Below, piece after piece: positions 43,963-57,059 of a stretch of 60,000 nt of DNA; position 1 is the stretch's first letter; each line of letters opens with the position of its first letter. The DNA is from Tubulanus polymorphus. Taxonomy: Eukaryota; Nemertea; Palaeonemertea; Tubulaniformes; Tubulanidae. The stretch is taken from assembly GCF_964204645.1 (NCBI RefSeq), contig NC_134026.1, forward strand, positions 16,202,650 to 16,262,649, in the 5' to 3' direction. Under the pieces are notes generated by a model, which saw only the letters and a program-made list of their open reading frames with translations, did no database searches and was not told the DNA's origin. The position numbers were made by a program, and so were the translations under genes.

Positions 43963-45589
43963 ATAGCGAGGGTAGCGACCCGTCTGATTCTGATCTTTAA
44001 CAGCTTATTGTTTATTTTTGATGTTTACAGCGGATAAATAGGTAATGCAAGCGTGAGATATTTTCCTGCGATATTTCGAATTTACTCGCAGTTTGAATTT
44101 AGTGCCATTATTAGCGAGCGCATGATCCTCAACGTCTCAAAATGAGATACGAACACCCAGTGATCAAGTATTAAGCTGCATGAGATTAGGAACGTCGATA
44201 CGAAAATTCGTCCCAAAAATTACCGAACGGTTTCTCTATCTTATTCAGGTCGATAATCGACTGGAAAATGGATATCTATCTGTTTCTAGATTCACGAGCA
44301 AGTAATCCATAGGTAAGTTTTGTAGGCGTGTCCTGGGTCGATTAGTTTTCAAATCTGCATCGATTTATGTGCTTTAGTTACGCATGTTCAGGGAAAGCAG
44401 AAATAGAAGCTACAATTGATACTATATATAGCGCAGATTTTTCCTTCAATAGCTCATATTCAAATTTTGATAGCAAATGAATCACATTAGGCATTCTAGC
44501 ACAAAATGTGTAATTACATTCACATCATAAACTCCTAAAAATTGGATTGTTCTTACGTCATTATGTAACGTTTGTGGTTTTTAGGTTTCATATACATATA
44601 CGCTCTTCCCCTACATTCCACTACCAATCTTCGAAGAGGCTAACTTCAAATTATCCTGTATCCTTCATCGCGCCGGGGTTTCACCGACTTTCATCCTAAT
44701 GATTACCTCAAACAGAGTACCTGCATATTGGTTTACTAAACGTAAAACATCATTTTTCTTTGGTCGGATATTTAAATAAAATACGCATTACCTAATTGTT
44801 GATAAAATTCAATGAGGTATTCCGCTAAAATTTAGGAGCAATTCAAAAGTCGGAAGGAAGTTTGATCACTTCCACAAGTGATTAGATAACAAGCTACACG
44901 ATATAATGCGCGATGTTACAACTCCCGGGTACATTTTTAATCACCGTGTTATTGGCCAGAAAATCACCTTATCAACGTTGTAACCAGCGTGGTTCATTGG
45001 TGGCAACGAACAATTTACAGGATGCTTGTATGTGAGAAGCCTGGTCGGTGCTTGTTCACAAAGTTCATCGTATATTACTCATTACACGGTTTCGCTTACT
45101 GCGCGATTGGCATTTTGAGTCAAAATGTGGGACGATGTTAGATTAAAACAAATGATTTTCGTTCTAGGTTTTAGGCTTTTTCACATAAATCCCTAATGCT
45201 TACCTCCGAATTAATGTAATAATGTTAAAATCATTCCATCCCCTTTCCACACAGTTAATCTCCAAAAGTCACGAAAACGAAAGCTACTTAACGCAGATTT
45301 TGGTGGAGTAAGAAAGCAATAATAATATGATTTGAAATATATGATACATACTTGGATTGTGAAGCCGTTCCAGCGCGAGTGCCGTGGGCGCCGAGCCGTT
45401 AAGAATGGTCTTGGGGCCCTCCCCACACGAAATAAACTTAAAGCAGATTTGCGGCTACCATCGAACATATTAGTTTTTCCATATACATATATTGTATATG
45501 TATATGTAGTGCGTTGAAAAAATTCAAGAAGTTGACATTCATATTAACAATTATGCGATGAAAAAGTCAACCTTTCTTGTTCATTTGCT
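43963..45589. other. Spacer without recognisable gene
   Basis: No family resemblance in the small ORFs. A TATACATATATTGTATATG-type palindrome lies at about 45481-45508. Confidence 0.4.
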
Positions 45590-46487
45590 CGGCAGGGATG
45601 TATGATTATTTCTTTAAAGAAAACTGTATTACTCTATGAAAACAAAAAAGGCTACACTTGGAAAACAAATATTATTTGGTTGTAGGGGATTAGGGAATAA
45701 ACTGTTCCATATGGGGAATCAGAATATTGAGGTTGTTACCAGCGATAAGTACCTAGTAATATCACTACATAAGAAATATAGTTTTTTGTAGACAATAAAT
45801 ACTTGGTTTCATAGACAAAAAAGTACTAAACGCTCTTTATTGTAAAACTTACAATATAGTTTAAAGCTCCCTTTAGATTGCCAGCTAAGCTATTCGATTG
45901 GACGGTGGTACCTATTATCCTATATGGATGCGAAGTTTGGAGGTTCTCAAACATAGGGAGTCTGTTCACCTAATAAGTTTTTTGAGACATGTATTGAAAG
46001 CGCGAAATTAGTTCGCCTACGTTCATATTGTACAGGGAAACTGGTAGGTTCACCTTTTTTAGTAATTCATTCTAGAATTGTTTCCTTTTGGAAAATTTGG
46101 TTACTTCCCGAAGCAAACTCTCTAGCATTCTGAACAAATCAGTTATGGGACCATTTTACATATACGGCATAGTTCCACATTTTGAATGGATTGGAAACGT
46201 TAAAAATACATTCTGTATTTCATAGGTCTTAACAACGTGTCGGATGAGCAATCCTTCCTAAATTCTAGATCTAGCTGAAATCTACTTCAAAACGAAACTA
46301 ATCGACCTGTTCTTCCAAGTTGGAGAGCATCAATAATGGTGACCATTACTCTCTATTCAAAGATAATCATAGCCTGGGAATTCTTTACATGTCAGACATC
46401 CCTGATGACCTGATTTATAGTTTGGGTAGATTAATAACTTGCATCCACAATTGAAATTGGATAAACGTACAGAGAAAATATGATTGT
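45590..46487 (+). pseudogene. LINE C-terminal region, plus strand
   Basis: The + strand has NIEVVTSDKYLVI (thumb), TVVPIILYGCEVW, then a degraded counterpart of the GELGR region and, near the end, NNGDHYSLFKDNHSLGILYM. Same LINE family as 20830-21890 and 57060-58690, heavily frameshifted. It runs into (GTAT)n and then (TA)n. Confidence 0.65.
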
Positions 46488-46680
<193 letters not shown>

Positions 46681-46897
46681 TGCATGTATCGTGTATGTAT
46701 CGTGTATGTATAGTGCATCAGTGTATTGCGTATGGGAATGAACCACAACCGCTAGGACTTCTCCCGAATATTATTAGTATTATTTCTGTGTAATAATGTA
46801 TCTGAGGATTATTAAATTCTTCACCATCTAAACACTAGAAAGTTTATTAACATTTTTTTCGCTTGTTTCAATTTTTCAATGCGAAAGGTGCAACTAT

Positions 46898-47012
46898 TCT
46901 GAAAACCCTTTATCGCAGTTTTGTAGCTGTAGGTTTTTAGTTATAATGTTCGAAGGTTTGCATATCAATGATGCTTAGGCAGAAAACCCGTTATCGCTGC
47001 TTTGAAGCTATA
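46898..47012. repeat. Two family 5 tail motifs
   Basis: TCTGAAAACCCTTTATCGC (46898) and GCAGAAAACCCGTTATCGCT (46979), each followed by a decayed hairpin and AGCT. They are 80 bp apart in the same orientation. Confidence 0.55.
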
Positions 47013-47305
47013 TTCGTCAAATGATTTTGTTCCGAATTGCTTCAATCTTCAAGAATATAAAGTGAAAATAGAAAATATGCTGGTAAGCAGTTGATCTTTA
47101 AATTATATGACTTTTAACGAATCTTCTCTAGATGGAAGAACTAATTTTTTAAATGTTTCAAGCATATGTTATACCGGTCGATATACGTATATGATTACCG
47201 CAGCATAAGACCTACCATTTTCTCAAGAGGTTCCTTATCACGATTATAAGATTCTCATTTTTGGATTATACGCACTCTTATATAACGGCAAGCTTTTGTC
47301 CATCC

Positions 47306-47640
47306 TCCCCCGGCAGGGATTCGAACCTGATGGCATCGAGATTGCCACGGCACGAAACCCTGCCATAATCGACCGTGTGCGCAGATACATGCGCAGTTCA
47401 GATGATGTGATTTTTAGCCAATCAGATATCCCGTTTTATTTTAGCCCGGGGTTTCCCATTTATAGTTCTTCCTTGAAATTTGCCTCAACGATTATACAAC
47501 GAGCAATCTGATTGGTGCCGCCAGTTTTCGTTCGGAAAGCTGCGCATGTACCTGCGCACCCGGTCTACTGATGCAGGGGTTCGTGCCGTGGCTGAGTGTA
47601 GCGATGCCATCAGGTTCGAGTCCCTGCAGAGGGAGAATGG
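47306..47640. mobile_element. Fold-back element made of two head-to-head tRNA-SINE sequences
   Basis: The minus strand at 47309-47365 has GCCGTGGC as an A-box remnant and GGTTCGAATCCCTGCCG as the B box. The plus strand at 47578-47637 has GCCGTGGCTGAGTGTAGCG and GGTTCGAGTCCCTGC. The flanking TGCGCAG(A/G)TACATGCGCAG and CCAATCAGAT blocks are also mirrored, giving arms of about 135 bp around a 60-bp centre. Neither head folds as a full tRNA. Confidence 0.6.
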
Positions 47641-48331
47641 CTTTTGTGATGTATGAAATTTTCAGTGAATGAAACACGCAGCATTCGCGACAGTCATCAT
47701 TCGTAGGTGTTCATCGTAATACTTATCATATATTTCTGTAACATGTGACGCTCGGGTCTCTTGTGAATCAACAAATCATCGAAATGAATTTTATCGATCA
47801 AATCTTGTTAAAGCAATTTCGAAAATTGACTATAGACAACAACCATGTATAAAGTGATTTACCTTCTCAGAATGAAATTCTCGATGAACCATGACATGAA
47901 TCAGCTCAGATAATCTTCCATATGACATGTTTATGTAAAGTTAAATGTTTTCAGATATCTTATATAAGCTTAGTTGTCACGTACATTATCTATTTCATGC
48001 GTTTATTTGTGGTAGACTCATTCCATTGTTACATTGCCGTGTAACGCAAATTAGATTATAAACATACAGCTTTTGATACGTACAGAGATTTATTCTATTA
48101 ATTTTCATTATGAGATTAAAATCTTCTTACTAAATAAAGCAGGAGTTCCTATCGACAGTGACAACTATCGAGGTAGTTGAAGACATAATGAGGGGCCACG
48201 CAAGCCTTCGAGTGGGGTAATTGTCATATTTTATTCAGCGTGCGCCATCCGCCGTCCCCTTGAAACCATTTTAGTGCAATGCAGCCTTTAATCCTTTAAA
48301 GTTTATTGGCCAGCCGTAGGCTGAGCCTATT
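47641..48331. other. Spacer without recognisable feature
   Basis: Nothing gene-like recognised. Confidence 0.45.
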
Positions 48332-48684
48332 ACTATACAAATGGAGCAAATTTAAATGAAATGCTTTTCAGAGCTAAGGCCCTTTGACTTTGCAACTGAG
48401 CATGTATTCATACAAATCATCCATAAGCATTATCCATTCTCCAAATCCTATGGAGTTGAATTTTGAAAAAAGCCTCGTTAAAATTTATATGAGCTTTTTC
48501 GCGAAAGTCTGAACGCAAAAATATCAGTTTTTTTTTTAAATCCAATCAGACAAAGGCTCCTCTGTGATTGGATTAGCCGCAGAAATCAGCGGTGTTTACG
48601 TAAACCCGCGGTATCGTCTACTGTTTTACTTATTTACACTGCAGAAAGTCCAAGAAAAATAGCTTTTTCTCAAATCGGATGGAT
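48332..48684. repeat. Dispersed repeat F, copy 2
   Basis: Matches 9544-10018 with internal deletions; see that copy for the shared blocks. A T9 run replaces part of the centre. Confidence 0.55.
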
Positions 48685-48968
48685 GACCGCGATATGCTTA
48701 TTAGCGATGTGCTCAAACCACAAATTCAATCAAATTTTGTTCTGCAAAAAATGTCAAATCCAATTAAATTTTACTTTATTGAACAAATAAAACATCAAAT
48801 CCAATTCAATTTTGTATTATTGGGCAAATTTCAGAAAATGCAAATCAATTGTATTCTGCATTGAAATCAATAAAACCGAGGGAATATGTTGATCTGAGGT
48901 ATTTGTTCCTGTCAGTTCCCTGTCTGTGCTACCTATGAAAACACGATTGTACTGTGTAAATTATAGGT

Positions 48969-49036
48969 ATTGACAGGGAGAGTATTTTGACAAATATAAC
49001 CCATTGACAGGGAGTGTATTTTGACAAATATTACCC
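48969..49036 (+). repeat. Two 34-bp tandem units
   Basis: ATTGACAGGGAG(A/T)GTATTTT..ACCC in two adjacent copies differing at two positions. Confidence 0.85.
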
Positions 49037-49094
49037 ACAGAATGCATCCTTTGCCGTTTATGTAAAGCCGAAAGCCTGGCCATAGTGCCCCTTG

Positions 49095-49360
49095 GGACTT
49101 TTGTTCATAAACTTAGTGTGATGATCGTATCAGGTGAGATGCCCATCCCTATTGAAAAGGGGGCGATCGGCCATCAAATATGGCTGCCAGTGCAGCCATC
49201 TTGATTTCTTTGTGGATTTTCATGATACTTAGTTTGAAGGTCTGGGCAGTGTCCACCCCTATTAAAAAGGGAGGTCTTTAACCATCAAATATGGCCGCCA
49301 GCGCAGCCAGCTTGTTTAATTTAATGTTAGTACAATACGCACTGCAGTTGTCTGATGGCT
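49095..49360 (+). repeat. Family 4 core units, fragment
   Basis: Two units of roughly 125-145 bp with ATCAAATATGGC(T/C)GCCAG and CCACCCCTATTAAAAA-type blocks, matching 18240-18530. The head and tail hairpins are not present. Confidence 0.55.
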
Positions 49361-52029
49361 ATCCATGAAACCTTAGAGTTAGAGTAAATACAGGTTTATT
49401 TACTCTCCGCTTCAACCAATAATTTTTACAAATTCAATGAACAATTAAGTTAATTCTGCTATTCATGAAGTATGCAATATTTTTGTAACCCGTCTTCAGT
49501 TTCGTGCCCCTTTACTTAGCTTACCCCGGGGAGGCATACAGGGCGTTGCCACATTTTAGTAATGCTACTTTGGAAATCAAGGATTCATGCAACAAGCGAG
49601 GATCGACCATTTTTGTTGGTTGTCTGTTTTCAGGTTATGTTTTGTTCAACAATCCCATTAAAAATGAATCATGTTTTCTCCTCAATCATCCAAAATTGGA
49701 TTCGGACGCCTAAACTGTTAAATGGAAAATGGGTAGTTTTAAATTGAATATGTAGCGATGCCAGGGATATTCCGAATGACATTTGGAAAGTCGTTTTGTA
49801 AAAGAACGTAAAAGTATACGAGAAAATTCTTATTGCTTCTCTCCTTATGCTGTACTGGTAGTCTGGTGTGCGTGCGTCCGTGCGTCAGGTTTCTTGTGAA
49901 CACTCTGGTCAAAAATTGTGGTCTGTGTAGTGTTCATAAGAAACCTGTGATAATTGTCTTCAAATTTGGATGTATTGTGTATACCTATAATTCCCTGACG
50001 AGTTCAATATTTGGGGTAATCGGATCCGACATGGCCGATTGGCGGTCGTCTAAACCAGTATCTAAAGCCGGGCGCACACTAGGCGATTTAGTTACTGAAA
50101 ATGAACTTTTTGGCTATATATTGATATAATACTCCACGTAGAGCTTTCATTTTTTATATGAGAATTTTAAAATGGATACATACATAACCCCGTCATCATG
50201 TCGGATTTGAATCCTATACACATTTTTTATATAACAATAATACAATATATACAATGCCGTAGTGCCATTTATATTTATTGTACTGTAACCCATGCTCAAT
50301 TCTGCCGTTCAAAGTACCTGCTGTTCATTACCACATCCAAGTCAGTCGAAAGTCATTCGTTTTAATCAAGACTCGGCCTTCAAGTTGTTTGCTTTGGCCA
50401 TGTCCGTAATCTATATCATCTGTCACACTCCTTAGGATAACCCCATCGACGAGTCAAATGGATGAGGTAAAAGTGGCCATTGTTCGCGTATGTTGTTTGA
50501 TGTGGTGTCGGAATATCACACGGCGGGAATGAAATCTCTTTTTACGGGCGTTGTTTAAATTAACTTGGTGCGCTGAAAATTGATTATCAAATGACGCGAA
50601 CCAACAGCTGAGGTTAAAGCAGACATTTTATTTTGGTCATGGCAGTTTGAGCATGGCCTTGCTGAGAAATAGAAAGTCCTAATTTGAAAGCTATAGGTCA
50701 CAAAGTAATCTTTTAACAAAGAGTGCTTGTTTGAAATACTCGACTTGCATTAAGTGCATTGCAATGAGGTTTCCCGTATCGATGCCTGGAGTCACTGACG
50801 CGTATTGTTGCGCATGTTATATATAAATGAGTTATATCAGGAAAATTTAACGATCGGCCGAATCGAATGATATCATTACTTTCATTCTATATTTTTCTAA
50901 TACAGGGATATGGAGTCAAATGTATGATTTAGTATGTGGCTGCTGATCATCGAATAGGGGTTTTCTGCAGTAATCATTCGAACTTAAGAGAATTATTGAA
51001 CTTATAACAACAAGCCATTGTCTAGAATTCGTACCTTACGTTAAACGAATTATGTAACCCTAAGCATTATTAACGAAATCGCTAGGCCTGAAGTGGAACT
51101 CAAGGATTCCAAATGAAATCTTACAAGGCTGGTGTAAGGATTCAAGGCCTAATATGATTCAAATCCATGACAACTGTCAGTAGAAAAACTCGAATGTCCT
51201 TCACGTAATAATCATAGGCTTTTGTGCGAACGCAGCAAGAGAACCATAGTAAGAAAAATATGGAAACAAACAACAATGCGGGCCGAATTGGTACCCCAAT
51301 GACGTTAACATGAACACACCGAAACGGCGTATTGATCTCAAGGATCAATTGGTATAGTATGGTACCATTTTTCAAATGAAGTAATTTAACGTTTTTAATT
51401 ATAAAGCGTGATTGGTATTCTCGTTAGACAGCGAGGGTTCCATCCCTTATACACCCGTAGTAGCATTCCATCCAAATCCGAATAATCATCGTTTATCCAT
51501 ACAGCATAGACAAGATCATCCTTCCATAACCAACCGTCCAATGCATGCGATTATTCACTAGATCAATATTTCCTCCAATAACCAATCAATAAAGATATAA
51601 TCAACCCAATCGTGAAATACATGAATATGATACGAACTTTCATGTCATGAATTGGACGTGCTCAATCCAATAACCAAATCAGTACAACAGAGAAAATATT
51701 TAAAGGAGAAAATCAGTAATAGACATTGAATGAAAGTTTATTACATGCCACCTTGCATTGTATTTCGCAAGGATAGTACTCGTTCAATATTTTTAGACGC
51801 ATTTATCGTAGACGTAGTAATACGTTCTATCGTTTGTTTACGTATCGCATTATACCATGAATTGTTTTCTTTCAATCCTAGTAATGTTGTTTGCACTTTA
51901 AGTGTAGAATTAGTTAACCCTCACTCACCTCTTATCTGCAAATTAAAATTCAAACTTCATCCAAAATAAACGTTTGAACAAAGATAACTAACCCAAGTAT
52001 TACATAACGGAGAATAAACCAGTAAAACA
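49361..52029. other. Stretch without recognisable gene
   Basis: CGTGCGTCCGTGCGTC near 49870 recalls the CGTC stretches of the tandem-core families, and GCCGGGCGCACACTAGGCGA near 50069 looks like one end of a MITE. Remaining ORFs are short and unrecognised. Confidence 0.4.
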
Positions 52030-52061
52030 TAGCTGCAAAGCAGTGATAACGGGTTTTCTGC
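52030..52061 (-). repeat. Family 5 tail motif
   Basis: TAGCTGCAAAGCAGTGATAA followed by CGGGTTTTCTGC, the reverse complement of the 27481 tail. The hairpin CTGC-AAA-GCAG is intact. Confidence 0.65.
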
Positions 52062-52107
52062 ATAGCTGCTCCTCTCATATTCGAACTGAAAGGATTTATC
52101 GAAATTT

Positions 52108-52155
52108 TTCAATGTCGGGAATTCGAACCCCAAGCGATTACTGAGCCACTATGTT
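52108..52155 (-). repeat. tRNA-like SINE head remnant
   Basis: The minus strand carries GTGGCTCAGTAATCGC (A box) and GGGGTTCGAATTCCC (B box). No cloverleaf. It lies 47 bp from a family 5 tail. Confidence 0.45.
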
Positions 52156-52809
52156 AATTGATTATGTGCTCCAGAACATATCTAAATCGATGGAATAAAA
52201 TAAAATACAAAAAAGAAATACCACATAGTCAGTTAATATGAATCGATTCGATTCAGCATTTATTTCGGGAGTGTAATACGTATATGATATCAATTTTTCG
52301 TAAATCATACATACAATATGATTATTGATCAATAATTTAATGATTCGAACTTGGTGATATCATTCCACTCCCGCCAAAGCGCTAAAAAGAACTGGTTAGC
52401 TGAATAGAAGGATCCAACCCAAACTGGGGTACACGACCTCTGAAACCTACCACGTACCCGTTTTATGAGTGGAAGGCTGAGATTTAGTAGGGCTACCATC
52501 TTGTAAACGTTAAGAAGTGGCTCAAGTCATTGGATACGAAGCACAGCCCGCCGACTTCGCGACGCGATTTATCACAACAGCGGACTGTTAAAGCCGTAGC
52601 ACTTTATCAATGCACCGACGTCTATCGACGTTGGATGGCCATTATATATTATGGCTACACTGGCCGTTCTGACAGAAGCGCATAATATGAATGGTTGTAC
52701 ATTTCTGACGCATGTTTACGGATTGTTATGTTTTGTCATTGGAAGTTGTCATTGTCAAAATTGAGAAAGATTTTCATCTACGTTAAAGTGGAAAAAGACA
52801 CAATCAATA
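52156..52809. other. Spacer without recognisable feature
   Basis: No gene or repeat end recognised. Confidence 0.45.
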
Positions 52810-52841
52810 TAGCTGCAAAGCGGCGATAAATAATTTTCTGC
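52810..52841 (-). repeat. Family 5 tail motif, diverged
   Basis: TAGCTGCAAAGCGGCGATAA followed by ATAATTTTCTGC. The CGGG of the consensus is lost. Confidence 0.5.
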
Positions 52842-52885
52842 CTTGTTGAATGAAATGTTAGTAGGCCTAATATAAAGCATATGTC

Positions 52886-52972
52886 AGTTTCATAATATAA
52901 AAGCATACTTAAGTTTCATAATATAAAAGCATACTTAAGTTTCATGATATAAAGCATATATAAGTTTCGTGG
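52886..52972 (+). repeat. 26-bp tandem repeat, three units plus a partial
   Basis: AGTTTCATAATATAAAAGCA + TACTTA, starting at 52886, 52912 and 52938. The first two are identical; the third is 25 bp and diverged. Confidence 0.88.
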
Positions 52973-54597
52973 AAATAAGTCTATCAGTTCAGAATATACG
53001 GCTTCTTTGTAGGAGCGCCACCTATGGACCAACACGTGTACTAGCTGGTATGTGGATCTGTGGGATTGAATAATTTTTCGAAGAATCGGTTTAGGCCTAT
53101 ATTCACAACTGATTCGCATAGTTTTATTGGATGCTGACAGCTCTTTAAACGGTTCTAAATTGTCACAAAATGTGCTGGTATATCGAATATGCGTGGACGT
53201 TGGTTGAGTTACCACAAAATATGTATGCTGTCATCGGCATCGATTTCGGGCGTTTCGGATATTTCCAGATTATCAGATGCTATTAATCCTTCAATTGTAA
53301 CGACTGTAGCGGGATATCAATCAATAAACGAATTAGATGGTGACGGCAGTTCGGTAACACTGCTTACCGTTTCACAAGATGTATCGTTACCATCGCGTGC
53401 ATGACCGGAGGCCATCATTTTGTTTCTTTGCCCCTTTGAATGAATTAACTTGGACGAGAACAACCGTTCGACAGAAGGCAAATAAGTACAAACGCGCAAA
53501 ATGAACGAAAAGTGGCACATGTTGATATCAAGGCTACATGTGCCTACAATAATGTCTATAAATCCGGGCGGTGTCTTTGCTTAAACCTATAAACCTATCG
53601 TTCGAGTGGATGGTTTACGTGTGAATAAGGCACGGGCCAAATTTGACTCGGCGTGATCCGCGCTAGCTAACGGGGGAGGGAGGGGGGTGGGGGTGGTTAA
53701 CGTGGACCAACGACAGACTCCAATAATTTCCAAAAAGTGTTGATAATTGTGTTGGTCAAATGAAACAAATTTCCATGTTTTCTTTGCCGGTATTGATGAA
53801 ACATTCATTCCCTGCGCCACGTGACAGGTGAATTTAGATTATCCAGTTTCTTGTCTGAAAACGTGAGATGAGTCCTTTGCACAAGAAAGACGATGTGCAT
53901 CTCATGGGATTTTGATAGATGATGCAATCACTGTCGATAACATGGTAAATGAATGAGAGACGCTCCGAGCCGCTGTGTCGAGTCGAATTATCATGGCACG
54001 ATAGAAAAGATCAATGGTTTGCTTACGACGGTCTCAAACGGAAATCACTCAAAACTTCAAGTATATAGTAAACCTTACGAAAAAACAATATACATGTTTG
54101 ATACGTTGTACATAAAGAAGGCAACTAGGTGTAGATACAGACTCATACATCTAAGAGCAGCCATTGTCAATGTGTTAAAAAGAACTGGCAATGAATAACA
54201 ATAATATGCTGCGAATAATACATGTTAAGTCGGATAACATTGGCCCGGAAGTATGATATGTCCGAAAAAAATCCAACCAAGAACAATTCGGATTAAGGGA
54301 AGAAATCCGTATCTGAAAAAATTTAAAATCAAAATCTGATCTTTGAATAGAAAATGATGAAGCATCTTTTACCTGCCCATTTCGGATGCATTGCGTTCAT
54401 ACGTTTGATAAGTTAATGGAGGTAGGAACCACATGATATAACAAACGTTCGATTTAGAAAGTGTTATTTTCATTAGATAAGTATTTTGGGGATTCCGCTG
54501 TAGACGACGACTTAGCTTATCCAATTTAGAGCCAGAATTTATGAAAAAATTAATTGGAAAATTTCGGATTTTGTTATTTCAGCCCATTGTGAATTGA
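52973..54597. other. Spacer with one G-run tract
   Basis: No gene supported. The frame at 53189-53404 (SGVSDISRLSDAINPSIV) has ordinary composition but no recognisable family and no convincing splice context. A G-rich tract at 53672-53693 is described in the findings. Confidence 0.4.
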
Positions 54598-54840
54598 GAC
54601 CGATCGGAGGGGGGTAAAAATCCCAAAGTCTTCTAAATAGGCGAAAATCCCCATTTTTCAATAACATTTCAAAGCAAGATGTTTCTCCAATTTTATTCAG
54701 TTGCAATAAAACTACAATATATTTGAACTGTCCAATAAACTCTTTTGTTGCGATAAATTCTCGGAGTTAACTACATAAATTGTTATAATTAGTAGAATTA
54801 ATGAACTTTATATTTGTAATATTTCTAAATATATAATAAC
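54598..54840 (-). repeat. Dispersed repeat E, copy 2
   Basis: GGGGGGTAAAAATCCCAAAG, GATGTTTCTCCAATTTTATT and AATTAATGAACTTTATATTT blocks shared with 56318-56570, and in reverse with 728-835. Confidence 0.55.
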
Positions 54841-54972
54841 TCTTTTTAACTTGTGGTATAGAATGTGAATATGTTGACCTCAAAATTGTATACTTGCACT
54901 CCAAGTCAAAAGGTGGGGGGTTTTTACCTATTTTGAAGAATTCGGGATGTATTGATGACGTTTTGTTGTAAG

Positions 54973-55001
54973 ACCACCTCGAGCAACGTCGTCGAGGTGG
55001 T
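54973..55001. other. Strong hairpin
   Basis: ACCACCTCG and CGAGGTGGT are separated by 11 bases; the outer GTAAG and TTAC partly extend the stem. No T-run follows and no element was identified. Confidence 0.75.
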
Positions 55002-56317
55002 TACTTCTTGGACTTTAGATCACAAGATGTAGGGTATGATAAGAAATCAATCCGATTCGCAATTCTATCGCGTCAATCACATACTGAGCCAATACTTGTA
55101 TGAGGAGTTTCTGCGTGAGATGCGAATGCATGTTCATTCTTTTTTCGATCGTTGTCGTCAGAGCTGTGTGCTCTCGGATACTGGTTCGATGAACAAGATT
55201 ACCGAAACACGAGGAACATGAATCATCTGCCACTAGTGACACCGGAAATTCCAACTATAATTAGCTTAGTTACGTTCTCATAAATAAAAACTATAATTTA
55301 TGTGGTAATGCGTATAATTAGACGTCCTAAGACATTGCTTCGACAGAAAAAATTCTATCCTCGCCCTTAATATGATTTCAGATTAAATATTTTCCATCGT
55401 GCCCAGCGCCAAATATATTTTTGCGATTTCAGGGCCTACGTTAATAAAGAATACATTAGAATACAGTACTCTAGTCAGCACATATAACCAGCGGAATCAT
55501 TGCTATTAGACCGTATCTTGGAATGAGCGTTGACTTGTTCGTTTTACGATTCGTATAGGTTAACGATTTCACAACTGCAGTCGTGCGATTACGAGATCCG
55601 TTTCGTTTAACATGAATTATTAAAGAATACATCGATCTTCATAGAAAACGACTAAACTTTACGATATGCAACTCTTGGAAATTTAATGGTATGAGCGTTG
55701 CGACGGAATTCAATTCCCAGTCAGTGATTTACGATCCATACATCTGGCACAAGGTGCGTGCATTCTCGCTGACTAGGCGCTTACCTCATCAATTGGATCG
55801 AGAGTAATCAATAGATATATTCATATATCTATATATTATAATAAAAATCAATTTCAACCTATTAATGGCATTCAATACCCAATACGATATTGTTCGAGAC
55901 ATGAAAGGGCAGTGAATATCGAGTAGCCGAGGTGGGACACTACAACGTTCCAAGTCAGTGCCATGTTTGGTCGACCTTTCGCAGCTGAATGAGACGCTGT
56001 TATTGCATTGCTTTAGTATTGAGCCATGTCATTACAACAGTTATTCTGAAATACGCAATCATGGTTCAAACGTCGTTGAAGCGACACAGTAGCAGACGTT
56101 TCGTCGAAAGTAACTATTTTTGTCATTCAAACTCATAGGACAGGTGACTTCAACGTAGGTAATACCTACGTTGAAATCTACATTTTGGAACCAAAGCATT
56201 CATCATTGAATGACCATCTCTTGATACTGTGGATATAAAAATGTCTGGTGTGTGTAGTACATTTCCGGAAGAGGTCCTGAACTCGATATACTGTATTCCG
56301 ATTTTCAGCGATTTTTA
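55002..56317. other. Spacer with a perfect 12-bp-arm hairpin
   Basis: No gene. TTCAACGTAGGT (56149-56160) and ACCTACGTTGAA (56164-56175) form a perfect stem with an AAT loop. Confidence 0.5.
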
Positions 56318-56570
56318 CTAATGAGCTTAGAATGGTCTAATGTAGGTAAAAATCGCAAAATCTTCGTAGTAGGTAAATACCCCCACTTGAGCAATTTTTC
56401 AACAACACTTCAATGCCAAGATATTTCTCCAATTCTATTCATTTGCAAAAAAAACTGGAAAGTTTTAACTGTGCAATAGACTCATTCGTTTGGGATAAAC
56501 CTTGGAATTAGCTAAATATGTTAGAATTAATGGGATTAATGAACCTTTTATTTGTGATAAAAACAGTCCG
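56318..56570 (-). repeat. Dispersed repeat E, copy 3
   Basis: GTAGGTAAAAATCGCAAAAT, GATATTTCTCCAATTCTATT and AATTAATGGGATTAATGAAC align with copy 2 in the same orientation, 1.7 kb away. Confidence 0.55.
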
Positions 56571-57059
56571 ATATTCCATATTCTTACTCAAATATTATTG
56601 CCTACAAAAAATAATTTGCGTAGAGCAAAAAGTACAAATTTACAAAAATTGTTCTAACAAGATGGTAAATAGAACAATACATCGAAAAGTATTTAAGCCT
56701 TTTCTAATATAAAGAACTAAGTTCTTCCTGTAGAATTCATAAGTTGGTAGAGTTTTAAATGACTTGGTCCAATTCTCTAAAATAAGGTATTATGAGCGCT
56801 GCACCCATGTCATTGAAAAAGGGACAAATCAACACAAAATGGTATTTGTCTTCAAGTCCGGCTCCGTTGCATTTAGCACATATTCTCTCTTCTTGCGGGG
56901 TACGATCGATCCACTTCGATCAGTAACACATGATTTGAACAGCGGAATCGCCCAACTGAAATCCGTAAGTCAGTGGCAAGTCTGCGAGAAAGTTGTTTTG
57001 AATAATTTGTAACTATCAGCAACTCGAGTTTGATTATATAAAGCTTGCCATGTTTGTAT
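56571..57059. other. Spacer without recognisable gene
   Basis: Short ORFs only; none recognised. Confidence 0.4.

Noticed and set aside
47578-47637. Possible functional tRNA gene
   Set aside because: The A and B boxes are present but no acceptor stem or anticodon arm pairs; a mirrored copy nearby fits a SINE-derived element.
53189-53404. 71-codon ORF with plausible composition (SGVSDISRLSDAINPSIV)
   Set aside because: Cannot be tied to any family, and no neighbouring exons were found; it remains a possible exon only.
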